From Lumbricus rubellus (lineage: Eukaryota; Annelida; Clitellata; Crassiclitellata; Lumbricidae): DNA of 64,000 nucleotides. This document shows, one piece after another, positions 26,085 to 37,085 of this stretch. Each line of letters begins with the position of its first letter. Positions within the stretch are counted from its first letter, which is position 1. The translations under genes and the position numbers were made by a program. The DNA lies in NCBI GenBank assembly GCA_945859605.1, contig OX243815.1, forward strand, positions 45,890,619 to 45,954,618, read 5' to 3'. A model generated the notes under the pieces. That model was not told where the DNA came from and searched no databases. It saw nothing but the letters and a program-made list of their open reading frames with translations.

Positions 26085-26125
<41 letters not shown>
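26083..26125. repeat. (CAA)n microsatellite
   Basis: About 13 CAA units. Confidence 0.95.
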
Positions 26126-26784
26126 GACAGAAAAGTTCATTGCTCAAGTAAATAAGTAAGCGCAGGCAACAAAGATTTCACAGATAAGCCAAGATACAGT
26201 CTTTGCCAGTGTCAATAACTTATGAATAATCATACAAAAGAAACGCTATTCCTCCACACGACGGTTCCTCTGCCTACGTTTGTAACAGCAGCAGCTATAT
26301 AAGCAAGCCAATAACGACCCCCGACGAACGCCAACGACGACGATGACGCCCGTATTTTTTTCGCAGTCTAGGTTCTTTGTTCTAGTTTTTCTCTCGGTTT
26401 TTATAATAAGTTCTTTGTTTAGCTCGATTGATTTGGTGCACAGAGTTCTTTTGTTTCGTCGCAGCGGTTTCTCGCTCGCTTCGACTGTGGTGGCGGCAGT
26501 TGTAAAGGTTCGAGTTTCTGTGCACAACGTTAGCTGAAAAACAACAAAACACACAAAATAAATCAACACCATCACTATTTTCAATCCAAACTATGGCCGA
26601 CAAGTCTTCTTCTTTAATGGTGGACCAGTGGCAATATTTTCCAGGAAGTGGTGGTGCAGGGTGCTGAAGAGTGAAGACGGTCTGCACAAAATCAGGGATC
26701 TTGGAGCAATGAAGCTCTCTCTATGAGCTCGTCACCAGAAAAATTTTCAAAAACTAAATCTTAAAATGGTACGGTACATACTAC

Positions 26785-27208
26785 CATAGTTGTAAAAAAC
26801 TTTTTTCCGTTTTTTTTATTCTCTCCCAAAAAACGTCGTTTTTTTCGTTTTTTATTTTTCCCATCGTTTTTTATTTTTTTATTTAACTTGATTTTTACAT
26901 TTACTTTCTATTATTATTTTCCTAAATTTTTATTTTTTCTGATATTTCTTATGTTTTCCGCCAACTCTCAAGGATCCAGCTAACTAAAGTCATTATTTCA
27001 TCGTTTAACATCATTATTTAAGAGATAGCCTACGCGTAGTAGGTTCCTAACCAAGATTTTCATGGTTAAAATGCGGTTTTAGATGTAGCAAAGTCAAATT
27101 ATTTTCCGTTTCCGTTTTTTATCGTTTTTTTGTCGTTTTTTATTATTTTGAAAAAAACGTCGTTTTTTACCGTTTTTTATTTCGTTTTCATCGTTTTTTA
27201 CATCTATG
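26785..27208. mobile_element. hAT-type MITE built of CGTTTTTTAT-like repeats, TSD CATACTAC
   Basis: Ends CATAGTTGTAAAAAAC and GTTTTTTACATCTATG are inverted, with an exact 8-bp duplication CATACTAC at 26777-26784 and 27209-27216. Much of the interior is CGTTTTTTAT-like sequence repeated in both arms around a non-repetitive centre. No coding capacity. Confidence 0.8.
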
Positions 27209-27454
27209 CATACTACATCTTGAGCATATAAACATCAAACAGCGCTATCCATATCTTCATTATAGAAAGCCTCATTAGTTAAGTTTCAGTACTGACTGGC
27301 TTCAGTTAGCAGAGCAATCTGATTTAGCTTAATAAACAGTGAATAATTACAGATTTGCACTTCAGTCTGAAATTGTGCAGCCTATGCAGAGCTTCAAGAT
27401 AATGACTGATAGTATGAACGAATGATTGCAAGTTATTACATGAATTGAAAAATT

Positions 27455-27600
27455 TAACTTTCTGGCAGCTATGCAAGGCGTCGTCACGTCCAAATGCTCA
27501 TTTAAACAAAGCCATCTGCAGAATGGAAGGTTGAGTCGACCTTAGGGAGGGTAACAGGCCCATGCACTCTTCATCCCAGAGTGATACCACTTAGCAGTCC
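27455..27600 (+). repeat. Second copy of the 12895 repeat
   Basis: Same orientation and block order as 12895-13040; it directly precedes the LINE tail at 27640. Confidence 0.5.
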
Positions 27601-27639
27601 CTGTAATGAACTTCTCATTTTTTTTGTCCCTTTTACGCA

Positions 27640-27745
27640 AGTATTTGAAACCAATCTCGTTGATATTGGTTTGGTGCTGTCAGGTTGGGAGCGCCTCTGA
27701 GGAGTTTCTCTTGAAGTGGTGCTATATAAATGAAATTGCGATTAC
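27640..27745 (+). mobile_element. LINE 3' tail fragment beside the minus-gene exon 4
   Basis: GGTTGGGAGCGCCTCTGAGG ... TGAAGTGGTGCTATATAAAT is the shared tail. It abuts the donor of coding exon 4 (27757) within about 12 bases. A near relative sits inside the SINE at 50143-50250. Confidence 0.7.
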
Positions 27746-27779
27746 GATCGGACTTACCTACGGTTGGAACATATCCAGG

Positions 27780-27921
27780 CTAAGACACATCGTGGATCAG
27801 ACCTTGCGCCACGGACATTGGCGCAGAATAGCCACCATTGACGAACTGAACGGGAGGAGGGGGCGGAGGAGGAGGAGGATAGACCACAGAGTTCTGGTAG
27901 TCATCATTGAACATGAACGAT
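27780..27921 (-). CDS. Unrecognised minus-strand gene, coding exon 4 and stop
   Basis: Acceptor ACTTACTCTTGCAG. Encodes SFMFNDDYQNSVVY, eight prolines and VQFVNGGYSAPMSVAQGLI, then HDVS and TAG at 27780-27782. The same frame continues PGYVPTV to a strong TAG|GTAAGT donor at 27758, so the exon is spliced on and the stop is either the true end or a CAG-to-TAG change. Confidence 0.7.
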
Positions 27922-30900
27922 CTGCAAGAGTAAGTATAAAATCAGCCAATTGTTAACAATACTTTCTAGCAGAGTTTAAAGAATAGGAAAAAGAAGTGCC
28001 TGGACGCCCCTTAACTTTCAAGGTTCTACTGGCCAAAAATCGATGGCACGATGGTGTACAGATTTGAAAATAAGTGCCTGGACACCGTCCATGACCGTCC
28101 AGGCACACTTTAAGCCCTGCTTTCTCGTCTAAAGCTGTGTAGTTGGAAGCAGAAAGGAAAAAAATCGTTTGAGAGCAAAAGTATTGATAGTTCACCAACA
28201 AAACTGTGTATTCTTAAATAAATCCTACTTGATTCAGCAATGCTCACATTGCAAACTAAAACATTTCCGAAGAACAACTTAAAATTGAATGCTGAGCACG
28301 AGCTCATTTGTAGGCTCAGTGTCATATCAGAGGGCCGTCCAAAGAGATCAATGTGGAAAGATCCAAGTCCAATGGACAGAGAGAGACCATACCTATGAGA
28401 CAAGACCACATGTACGATACAGACAAGACAAGACCACAAAGACCATGCAGACAAGACAAGACCACACAGACAACACAAAGAAGAGAAGACCACAAAAACC
28501 ATAGAGCAGAAACAAGACCGCAAAGACCATACAGCAGAAACAAGACCGCAAAGACCGTACAGCAGAAACAAGACCGCAAAGACCATACAGCAGAAACAAG
28601 ACCGCAAAGACCATACAGCAGAAACAAGACCGCAAAGACCATACAGCAGAAACAAGACCGCAAAGACCGTACAGCAGAAACAAGACCGCAAAGACCATAC
28701 AGCAGAAACAAGACCGCAAAGACCATACAGCAGAAACAAGACCGCAAAGACCATACAGCAGAAACAAGACCGCAAAGACCGTACAGCAGAAACAAGACCG
28801 CAAAGACCATACAGCAGAAACAAGACCGCAAAGACCGTACAGCAGAAACAGGACCGCAAAGACCATACAGCAGAAACAAGACCGCAAAGACCTGCAGACG
28901 AGACATGACCGCAAAGACCTGCAGACGAGACATGACCACACAGAACATACCGAGAAGACAACACCACACATACCATACATACAGACCAGGCAGGATGAGA
29001 GACAGGTGGTGATACCTTTATATTAACCACTCACCCTGCCATCTCGGTTGTTGCATACTGTCCAAACGCATTCAGATCAACCGTTTCAACGTGGTAGCCT
29101 TGACCTTGTGCCTTCAATTTCAACGACACAAAACTACTTGACGTAAAACTTCGATAAAAAACTTATATAATACACGCCACCAAATAACGCAAACAAATCA
29201 TGACATTCATACAGACTGCATAATTAATTACTTAACTTAAAAATCCTGTTTAAATTATCGAAAGCATCAAGCAATGGCTTATGCCATTTACGGGGTGGGA
29301 AAGCAATTCAAGACCGAGGTTGCAATGCTCCGTCCATGGAACTTTTGCCATGTTGTGAACTGGAGATTCAAGTCCTACACTTGCAACTGAAAAGCACCCT
29401 GATATTTTATTCAGCATTAGATAGTGTTGCTTATTAAATCCAACATAAAAGTTTATAAAACTGTTCCCAACAAAACAAATTCGCACACATTATACGTTAC
29501 AAGTGAACGATGCACAAAAAAGTGCGAAAATAATAGACACCCATGAAGGGAAAAATCACACTGGGAAGGGTGCCTTATAGGCAAAGCGTTGATGTTGGGT
29601 AATTGTATACCTGAAGCCGCCACGTAGGGACCTTGAGCAAGTCCTTCACTCGCAATTGCTCAGGTGCTTCAGGGTGAAACTCCGATGCAGAGTCCACACT
29701 GTAGTTGGGGGCGCCTCTGAATAGATAGCTTCAAGGGGCGCTATAGAAATGGAAAAAATAAATATTTGTAAAAATAAATAAATAAAGTGCTTCATTACAA
29801 AATGGGAATTACGGGAGCTATCTTGAAGGGGCGCTGTATAAATTCCACAGTTAGATATAGATCTGTGAAATGCGTAAATTGTAATTTGTTACCGTCGCAA
29901 TGTAACTCTGGACGTCCCACATCTGCTGAGCAAACGTATGATCAATGACAATCAAGCGTCTCTTCGCGAACAGAGCTTCAGAACAATACAAAACAACAGA
30001 AAATCAATTAACAATAGAAATAATTAACAAACAAATTAATTATTGGTTAGCCTTTGAATTTTGAGAGTTCGTGGTTCAAATCTCTGATGGGGCAGAAATT
30101 TTGATTGAGATATCTGTCCCAACTGCACCCCTCCTCCCCCAGCAGTCAACTCAGCTATAACGAGTACACTGGTTGTACACTGATAATGGAAAGATGAGAC
30201 AATAACCCCATACAGTGTATACAGTACTTAAACAATGTCATGCAAGAATGCTTATTTTGCCCCAAGGTCACTCAACTCTGTTCATTAAGAATCCCAAAAC
30301 TCTCCTATTTAGCCATTATTGGGTCAGGAGTGCCTCTGAGTAACCTGCCTTTTGAAGAGGTGCTAGATACAAAATGTCCCAATGAAAAAAATCAACGAAA
30401 AAGTTCATAAATTATTAACCAATTAAAAGACTAAATATATTAGACTAAATACTAAATACTAAAAGGTGGTTGGACGATGTTCAAGAAACAACAGGAATAA
30501 ATCTGGAACAACTAAGAGAAGCGACATCAGAAAGAAAGCAATGGAGAAGGCTGGCCTTGTCGATCGCTAGAGTTCAACGAACTGACAGCACAAGGTGACA
30601 AGGTGAAATGCTAAATAAATATGAGGGGGTTATTGTCCTGTGTGACCTGTTAAACCACTATTCTGAAGCTTCTTTGTGTAACATCCACTAGGCGCTGTGT
30701 AAAAACAAACAGGGTGAACTCATCTGCACATGCCCCTTTTTGTGCCCCCATTCTGCTTAACACAGAGTCGTATTACGGCCCAAAGTTATTAACTTACACG
30801 CCATATTGGTTAATGTGCTACTATTTAGTAGCACGTTGCCCATGCACACTGTAGTTCTTGTTTAAACAAGAACTACAGTGTGCATGGGCAACTGTAAGCA

Positions 30901-33900
30901 AAAGTTTGACAAATACAAAGCAGGAAATTAAGAATATGGCTATTTTTCATGAAGGTCTCCAAAATTTCTCAGTTTCACTTTGTGTAGCATTAGTTCCACT
31001 AGACTTTAGTGCAAAGAAAATTGTTAGAAACCAAAAAGTAGCAGTTAACAATAATTAATTGTCAATTTCCAGGGGACTGGGGCCAAGTGCCTCCTCTGGC
31101 CTCTATGTGTAGGCGCCCATGAACGCATGACGCCAAATCTTGGCATTTTGGGCATTATCCATTTAAGAGCGGTCAAATTTGGATGCTGCGTAATATCACA
31201 CTATGTCCCCCCACTACTTCAATAACTACATGCTGTACATACCTATTGATGTAATAAGTAATCAGAAACCTTGTTTGAATTTGAATTCCATGTCACCAGA
31301 TGAGTCATTTGCCACCTGACTTTCGCCTCCATTCGACCCGTCCACTCCATCCGCGTTCAGCACATCATTGCCCCTGTCTGCCCCGTTCAGCAAAACCGTA
31401 TCCTCCGACATCATCTGCAGCTGACTAAAATAAAAAACATTCCTAATTTAGTTGATTTTCTGGCTATTATATGGTTCAAAAGTCTTTTTAGGCTTTTCTA
31501 TGGATCAATAGTCTTTATAGGCTTTTCTATGGTTCAATAGTCTTTTTAGGTTTTCCTATGGTATAATAGACTCTTTAGGTTTTCTAGGTTTTTTCGGTGT
31601 TGTTTTCATTGCCCCGGTCTGCCCCATTCAGCAAAACTGTATCCTTCGACATCATCTGCAGCCGACCAAAAGAAATTTAAAAAAAATAATGTTGCATTCC
31701 CAGCTTTGCAAGTATTGTTTGGCAGATTTTCCAGCTTTTCCAAGTCTTTCTACGGTTTATAACCTTTCCGTGGTTTTCTAGGATTTTCTAGAACTTTTTC
31801 TATGGTTTTTCCAATCATTCTGGCTTTCTAGGGTTTTTCTAGAGTCATTCAAAGCGTTTCAGTATTATAGAGCAAAATTCGCTCGCTTCACAACAAACCT
31901 AGTCACGCTCGACAGATCGAGCGCTGGTGCGTTGATGAGGATGATGAGCGAGCATCCTCCGCCGTTCAACACGTCCGTCACTCGCTGGTAGATGACGTCA
32001 AAGTCGCCAGAAGGATTCACGCAGTTCCACGCAGACTCCTGCGTCGCGAACTGCCCGGGATTACACATCATCATCGGGTTTTTCCCGGGCACCTGTTGCT
32101 GACCGAGACTGACGTAGGGCGGCTGCCAGCCCATCGTGGCCATCGAGGGAACGACGCTGTTTGGCACTTGCAGCTCCCCGATCCAGTTCGGGGCGGCCGG
32201 AACGAGAAAGTTCGAACGGTCGAGGGGGAAGTCCGGATGGGGAAAGCCGGAGACGTACTGCGGCATCTGGTAGTGTTGGTAGGGGAGAACGCCGACCATG
32301 GGGTGCGATGGAGGAGGGGGAGGGCAGGGTGGAGGAGCGGGGAAGCGTTCCGACCCGGTGGACGGGTCCAGGTAGGAGGAGGAAGCCAGCGTAGATGACG
32401 ACGGGGCGTAGAGGGCCTGCTGGTACGACATGAGCGCCTCCGCGGAGCAGGGAATGCCGAGGAACTTGACGTGCGACATTCCGTCCGACGATGCCGTCAC
32501 CCCCGGCAACGACGTCGCCAACGACTGGCTGGTCTCCGCCTCCGAGACGACGTACATCGGGGACATGTGGTGCATCCCCGGCTGGGAAATCCCGACTCCG
32601 CCGTTCCCCACGTGGTGGAGCGAACCCAACGACGACCTCGCCTCGAACATGGAGTCACCACCGTCGACCGCCTGCTGTCCCCCGGTCTTGAAGAACACCG
32701 ACACGAACTCCGGGGCGTCGACCGAGAACTGCGACTTCTTCGCGCCCCCCGACGCCAGGCTCCCCGACCCCGAGTGTTGCTTGTACAGGCCATACTCCTC
32801 CGAGGATGGGAGGCCAGTGGGATAGTGTTCCATGCCCGGCTGCTGGATGAAGTCTTTCCGCTGTGAGCTGCTCACGTACATCGCCTCGTTCGCCAGCGTC
32901 GATATATCGGACCCGGACTTCAGCAGTTTCTCTACGTCCTCACAGTGGTAAACCATCGGTCGCGACATGTAGTTCGACGGTTTCTCATCCGAATAGACCG
33001 CGTCCATTCCTCCTCCACGCGGGTCGTGCCCCATGTTTCCGGACGTCGTACCCATTCCCATCGGGAACAGTCTGGAAGTGAACTGGTTGAGATAAGCCAT
33101 GTCTTGAGGGTTCTGCGGTTTCATCATCGCCACGAAGTTGTCGGCGCGAAAGGCGCCGCCGGACTCGGCCGAGCGATCGCGTGGACTCATCGGGAAAGGC
33201 AGCGGCGCCATCGAGTCCTTCAAGATGGGAGTGGCCACGCCCTCGTCCACGTACTGGTCAAGGTCGCAGAGCAGGTTCCGGATGCTCTTCTTCGTCTCCT
33301 GGAGCTGCGTCTCCTTCGACCTTCCCCGGTCCAGCTCGGCCAGTTCCGCCCGGTCGTCCATGTCCAGCCGTCTTGGCAGGATGAGGTCCATGCGGTTCTG
33401 TCCGGACTGAAGCCGGCGTAGAAACCTCGGCGGCAGGCTGTCCATGTGCTTGATGGCGACCTTCAACTGCGCGGGGTAGATGTTCAAGCCCTGGACTCGA
33501 ACGTCGAGCTTCTCCTTCTCGCTGTTTGGCGACGTGCTTTTGCCCTGGGGTGAGTTGTACTCGGGCACGCCGCCACCGCGATGTTCACCCTTCGCCTTAA
33601 CTCCGAAGTTCTCGTTCTCCTTCGGCCTGCGCTGATCCTTCCGGCCGTACTTGTTCGTCATCATCTTCGACGATGGGGCGTCCTTCTGAAAGTGGTTCTT
33701 CTTCCCGTCCGCCCCAACATCGCCCTGGTGATACGACTTCGCCTCCTTGTCCATCGGCGCCCGCTCGGGAAATCGCTCGGGGAACCGCAGACCCCCGAGA
33801 TCCACCTTGTTCTGCCGGTCCTTCGGACTCTTCTTGCCTTCCTCCGCCGAATTCTTCGGAGCGCTCTGTTCTTCCTCCTCCGAAGCGGTTCCGTCGCTGC

Positions 33901-34714
33901 TGGCGATGTCTTCCTCGAATCCTCCGATGATGACCTCCTCGACGAGACTCTCCAGCGCTTCCCTCTCCTCCGGGTTCAGCGACAACGTCTTCTTCCGATG
34001 GCCGCGCTTCTGCGGAAGGAGCGTCAGGGCGTCAACCATTTTCCCGTCGTCCGTCGTCTGCTTTTCCAGGTTGGTTGTCGACGCAACCAACGTCGGTCGC
34101 TGCAGGATTCGAATCGGCTTTCCGTCGTAATTCTGCTTCTGGACGTTGTCCGCCGCCTTTCGATCCTTCGAAAACACGGCTCTATCCCGATGGACCTGAC
34201 CACCGTCCCTGGTGTTCTTCTGCGACTGCGGAAAATTCGGCAGTGGAACCCCGAAGTAACTCGGGTTCGGCTCCATGGGAGTGCCTTCCATTCCATGCCC
34301 GCTGCCCCCGCCGGAGAAAACTCCTTTCCCCATTTTTGCCTGATCCTGCTTTCCAAACGCAGGGGTCGTCAGGTCGATGCCCTCTGTAAACGAATCGTTC
34401 TCTTGGTAGTAAATATCGCCGTGGTAGCCTTCGCGGCCGACCGGGGCGTTTGTCCGACCGTATCCGACCTGGTGGCCGTAATTTTTACTGCCCTCTGCGG
34501 GAGGGTGAGCGGAGGACAGGGGGTCCCTCTTCATCGCCGCGTGCAAGGGCGGGTAATCTCCGCCGTCGTAGAAAGACGCTGAACCGGTGACGCAACCATG
34601 CTGGCTGCTTGGTGAATATTCGGACTTGGACTGGGTAACTTCGCTGAGAACCTTCGCCACAGAACCCAGATCCAACGCTGAGTCTGCACAGGTCGCTGTT
34701 TCGGCTTTCTGCAT
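27780..34714 (-). CDS. Unrecognised ~1,060-residue disordered protein with SUZ-like and PAM2-like motifs, 4 coding exons
   Basis: I do not recognise the family. Four minus-strand exons (31899-34714, 31270-31424, 29035-29104, 27780-27921) join in phase into 1,060 codons plus TAG. The first exon alone encodes 938 codons and is GC-rich with strong codon bias, unlike its AT-rich surroundings. Visible features: GKPIRILQRPT (about 199-208), similar to the IRILKRPT motif of SUZ-domain RNA-binding proteins; an acidic run after EEREALESLVEEVI (about 251-285); FLRRLQSGQNRMDLILPRRL (about 431-450); SQFSVDAPEFVSVFF (about 661-675), resembling PABP-binding PAM2 motifs; proline runs near 794-803 and eight prolines near the C-terminus. 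The ATG follows an AG directly, with an in-frame TAG just upstream, so an upstream untranslated exon is likely. By inference it could be an mRNA-bound regulator. Confidence 0.75.
28495..28897. repeat. 28-bp minisatellite, about 14 copies
   Basis: The unit AGCAGAAACAAGACCGCAAA + GACCATAC repeats with very little variation except an A/G switch (CCATAC/CCGTAC). Degenerate related units extend on both sides (28390-28980). It lies in the intron between coding exons 3 and 4 of the minus-strand gene. Long open frames across it in several frames are artefacts of the periodicity. Confidence 0.9.
29035..29104 (-). CDS. Unrecognised minus-strand gene, coding exon 3
   Basis: A 70-base exon encoding GQGYHVETVDLNAFGQYATT then EMA, with a strong AGG|GTGAGT donor. 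Both phases match the flanking exons. The acceptor (GCACAAG) has a poor pyrimidine tract, so the exact start is less certain. Confidence 0.65.
29615..29790 (+). mobile_element. 5'-truncated SINE in the minus gene's intron
   Basis: GACCTTGAGCAAGTCCTTCA body, GGCGCCTCTGAATAG tail and GGGGCGCTATAGAAATGG, then (AAAT)n. The tRNA-like head is absent or unrecognisable. Confidence 0.8.
30320..30380 (+). mobile_element. LINE/SINE tail fragment
   Basis: GGAGTGCCTCTGAGTAACCT ... GAAGAGGTGCTAGATACAAA is a decayed shared tail. Confidence 0.55.
30455..30605 (+). mobile_element. LINE C-terminal fragment, third family
   Basis: Translates as RWLDDVQETTGINLEQLREA then TSERKQWRRL. This resembles the RWxDDV...ER..WR ending of RTE/Jockey-like reverse transcriptases. 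The 3' part AGCACAAGGTGACAAGGTG recurs at 5809-5830. Confidence 0.65.
30815..30892. repeat. Two abutting perfect palindromes (20 bp and 58 bp)
   Basis: GTGCTACTATTTAGTAGCAC occupies 30815-30834. It is followed without a gap by a 58-bp perfect palindrome at 30835-30892 centred on TTTAAA, with arms starting GTTGCCCATGCACACTGTAG. Confidence 0.9.
30883..31122. mobile_element. MITE family M1, third copy
   Basis: Starts CATGGGCAACTGTAAGC and ends CTATGTGTAGGCGCCCATG. Shares TACAAAGCAGGAAATTAAGA and GAAACCAAAAAGTAGCAGTT with the other two copies. Its left end is half of a perfect 58-bp palindrome. Confidence 0.7.
31270..31424 (-). CDS. Unrecognised minus-strand gene, coding exon 2
   Basis: Acceptor TTTTTATTTTAG. 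Encodes QLQMMSEDTVLLNGADRGND and ends SSGDMEFKFKQ, phase 1, donor AAG|GTTTCT. The first 70 or so bases have a diverged duplicate at 31605-31676 inside the adjacent intron. Confidence 0.8.
31605..31676 (-). pseudogene. Diverged partial duplicate of coding exon 2 in the adjacent intron
   Basis: The minus strand reads CAGATGATGTCGAAGGATAC and onward, matching the 5' part of the exon at 31270-31424 with few changes. The acceptor equivalent is changed from TTTTAG to TTTTGG, so the copy is probably not spliced. Confidence 0.75.
31899..34714 (-). CDS. Unrecognised minus-strand gene, coding exon 1 (large)
   Basis: Open for 938 codons from the ATG at 34712-34714, ending phase 2 at ACTAG|GTTTGT. A continuation past the donor reaches a stop 11 codons later. 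The length, GC-rich codon use and lack of repeats make it a clear real exon. Confidence 0.9.
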
Positions 34715-36219
34715 CTACCCGGCGTCAAAACATTTTATGAACCTGCAAGCAATATCTCTTTTTAACTCCAATCTTTATCATCATTTCACAAAAGACCAAG
34801 CCAGAATTGCATTATCAGGACTGGTGTATACAATATCTTTGGACAGCTTCTAATGATGATACTAACCCTAACCATTATCAGTTAACTGTTAGTGTTAATT
34901 ATCGGTGCTTTTAAAGATCTTATTTATATCCTTGGGAATTATACAGGTCAGGCTCTACTTAGCCTCCATTTTCTTTTCTCAGTGCTGCATAATTTTTCGA
35001 TTGAGCTAATTTGCGCAATTTAAACTCAAACTATTGGCTGGTTATATAAAGGTGAGATTCATCGTTCAGATCGTCCATTCTATATCCACTAAACCTCTCA
35101 TACCTCTCCACACGAAAGCATCAATTGAGACGTCTCACGAACTAATGGAGTTGCACCGATGATGGACAGATCACTTAGCATCTAAAACACGGGGCCCAGC
35201 TGAAATCACGCCACAATAATTCTGTGACCCATGTTAAAAAACATAAACAATACAAAACTGCAAATTTTTAAGTATTTGTGAATGAGGAAACTTTTAAAGT
35301 GAACCGGACCACAGTCAATCCAACGGATCCAACTAAACGGAACAGAAGTGAAAATCATCGGCCATTTAATCGGTTTCTAACGCCCTACAACACCAACCCG
35401 CTAAGTATGATGTCTCTAACTCTAACCTGTCGCATCATAGATTGTAGACATCGTAATGATATGCGAGAGAATGTAAAGCATGCGCATGGTTCAGAGACTT
35501 AAAGAATTGAAATTAATATAAATTAATAGACGATGATGATGATAGAAGTGAAACCCTGCAATTTATATAAATCTGCTGTTTTTTGTTTCCATTTTTACAG
35601 AAAATTTTATAAAACGCATTTTAAGCATTTGTGTCTACATTTTGAAGACTGCAATGTAGACAACGCGAACGCCTTAAATTCTCAACGATGCAATTTCTAG
35701 GATATCCTTCTATGTCATCTACTTCAGGCGTGAAGTCTTCTACTAGGCTACTTGTCAACTTAACTGCCAAAGTGGTCAACTGATTATGCTTCTAGGTTTA
35801 CTCCGGAAACGACAATATTATTGATGGCAGAATTCGCATGAAGTTGCAAAATACCCCCATCATCTCAACTTCTTGACTTTTGCGAAAAACTGCAGACTGG
35901 CATTAATATAAAATATATACAAATTAATGCACTTAATCAAGGTTAAGTAGCTTAGGCCTAAGTGGTGTTACATATTAATAAAGCTGCTTCTCCCACAACC
36001 AATGAGTGCGCTGCGTTATCTTATATACGGCGTGGCAATCTGACAAATCGCATTTAGTGCGCGTTGGTAGATGCGGCCTTATTAATATGGTACGGCTAAA
36101 TACATAGAAGCATCATTTTGAGGTCACTGACATCAGTATTATAGTAAGTAAGCTATGCGGACACGACCGCTGATTAGATCGGCAGAACACTATACGTTCT
36201 ATTAAATAAGTTTAAGTTA
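34715..36219. other. Divergent intergenic region, left part
   Basis: Between the start of the minus-strand gene and the hAT MITE. It should contain the minus gene's promoter and any untranslated exon, but no boundary can be named from sequence alone. Confidence 0.4.
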
Positions 36220-36227
36220 TGGATCAG

Positions 36228-36651
36228 CATGGACGGAGACCTGGGCGAAGACTTAGGGGGGGGGGGTGTGGACGAACGAGTGGCGCCGAAGGAAGGACGC
36301 GAGATTTTAGGCTGACGAATAGCCCGAGTGAGTCGAGTCGCCGACAAAATTTCCCGCTTTTGGCGACCAAAATTTCTGACGACCTTTCTTTTTCTGATGA
36401 CCTTTTTAAAAGTCATATCCGGTCAAAATTTCCAGAAAAAATACCAATTTTTCCCGTAAAAAAAGTTGATGACCTTTTTTAGTCATCCGGCCGAAATCTC
36501 CAGGAAAATTCTCAAATTTTCCCGTCAAAAAGTTGATGACCTTTCTTATTCGTAACACTCAACAAATGGGGGGGGCAGATACATGGGCCGTCCCCTCAAC
36601 ACGTTCGTTGAGGGGGACCGTCCTCTGCCCCCCTCCTAGGTCTCGCCCGTG
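36228..36651. mobile_element. hAT-type MITE between the two genes, TSD TGGATCAG/TGGATAAG
   Basis: Starts CATGGACGGAGACC and ends GGTCTCGCCCGTG, flanked by an 8-bp duplication with one mismatch. It is the short relative of the element at 3348-4292, with two to three internal units against about ten. It lies in the divergent intergenic region. Confidence 0.8.
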
Positions 36652-36669
36652 TGGATAAGTCCCATTCAT

Positions 36670-37085
36670 GATGACGTGAATGTAACGTCATGAGTGGCGG
36701 CGCCACCATAGGTAACAGATTGAGACAGGTGAATTGACATACTGCATATTTTACTATTCACCTGCTTTTTAATATCAGTCTGTTTAGTTTATTTCTTCGA
36801 CCTATTATACTGTACTATTACTCCCTCCTCAGCATTAAGCACATTGCGATACCCGGTGCGGTTGTCATATATGGAGAGCCGCGGCTGCTGTTGTGCGGTT
36901 CATTATTTGGCGCCGTTCGTGTTTTGAACGTAAACTCGGATTAAAAACATTAAAAACCTTTGTCTGTGAGGATCGTTGTCGTTATTGTTTATCAACATCT
37001 GAATTTTAAACGGTTGTTGGCATCGGAAGGTTTGAGCGTCGTTGGATTTATCGTGTTTCGGGCAGTCTACCGCCCGAATAAAAGG
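36670..37085 (+). promoter_or_regulatory. Probable PDS5 promoter region and non-coding first exon
   Basis: The PDS5 ATG sits two bases inside an exon, so an upstream untranslated exon must exist. The stretch 36840-37085 is more GC-rich than its surroundings and ends in a good donor, AAAAG|GTGAGC, at 37085. An inverted pair TGACGT/ACGTCA (CRE half sites) lies at 36672-36690. The exon boundaries and start site are inferred; another exon between 37.1 and 38.7 kb is possible. Confidence 0.4.

Larger units (their letters stand above)
22958..26784. other. AT-rich intergenic, no supported gene
   Basis: Contains LINE tail fragments near 25262-25720 and a (CAA)n run at 26083-26125. A short GC-richer patch at 23225-23430 has open frames on both strands but nothing recognisable. 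Confidence 0.5.

Noticed and set aside
28495..28897. CRISPR array
   Set aside because: The 28-bp units are directly adjacent without spacers, in an animal intron.
28110..29030. A 306-codon minus-strand frame (LRSCFCCMVFAVLFLLYGLC-like) and plus-strand counterparts
   Set aside because: The 28-bp minisatellite is open in several frames on both strands; it lies in an intron of the minus-strand gene.
33581..34582. A 333-codon plus-strand frame
   Set aside because: It is antisense to the large minus-strand exon; GC-rich codon bias on one strand creates open antisense frames, and it has no domain or splice context.
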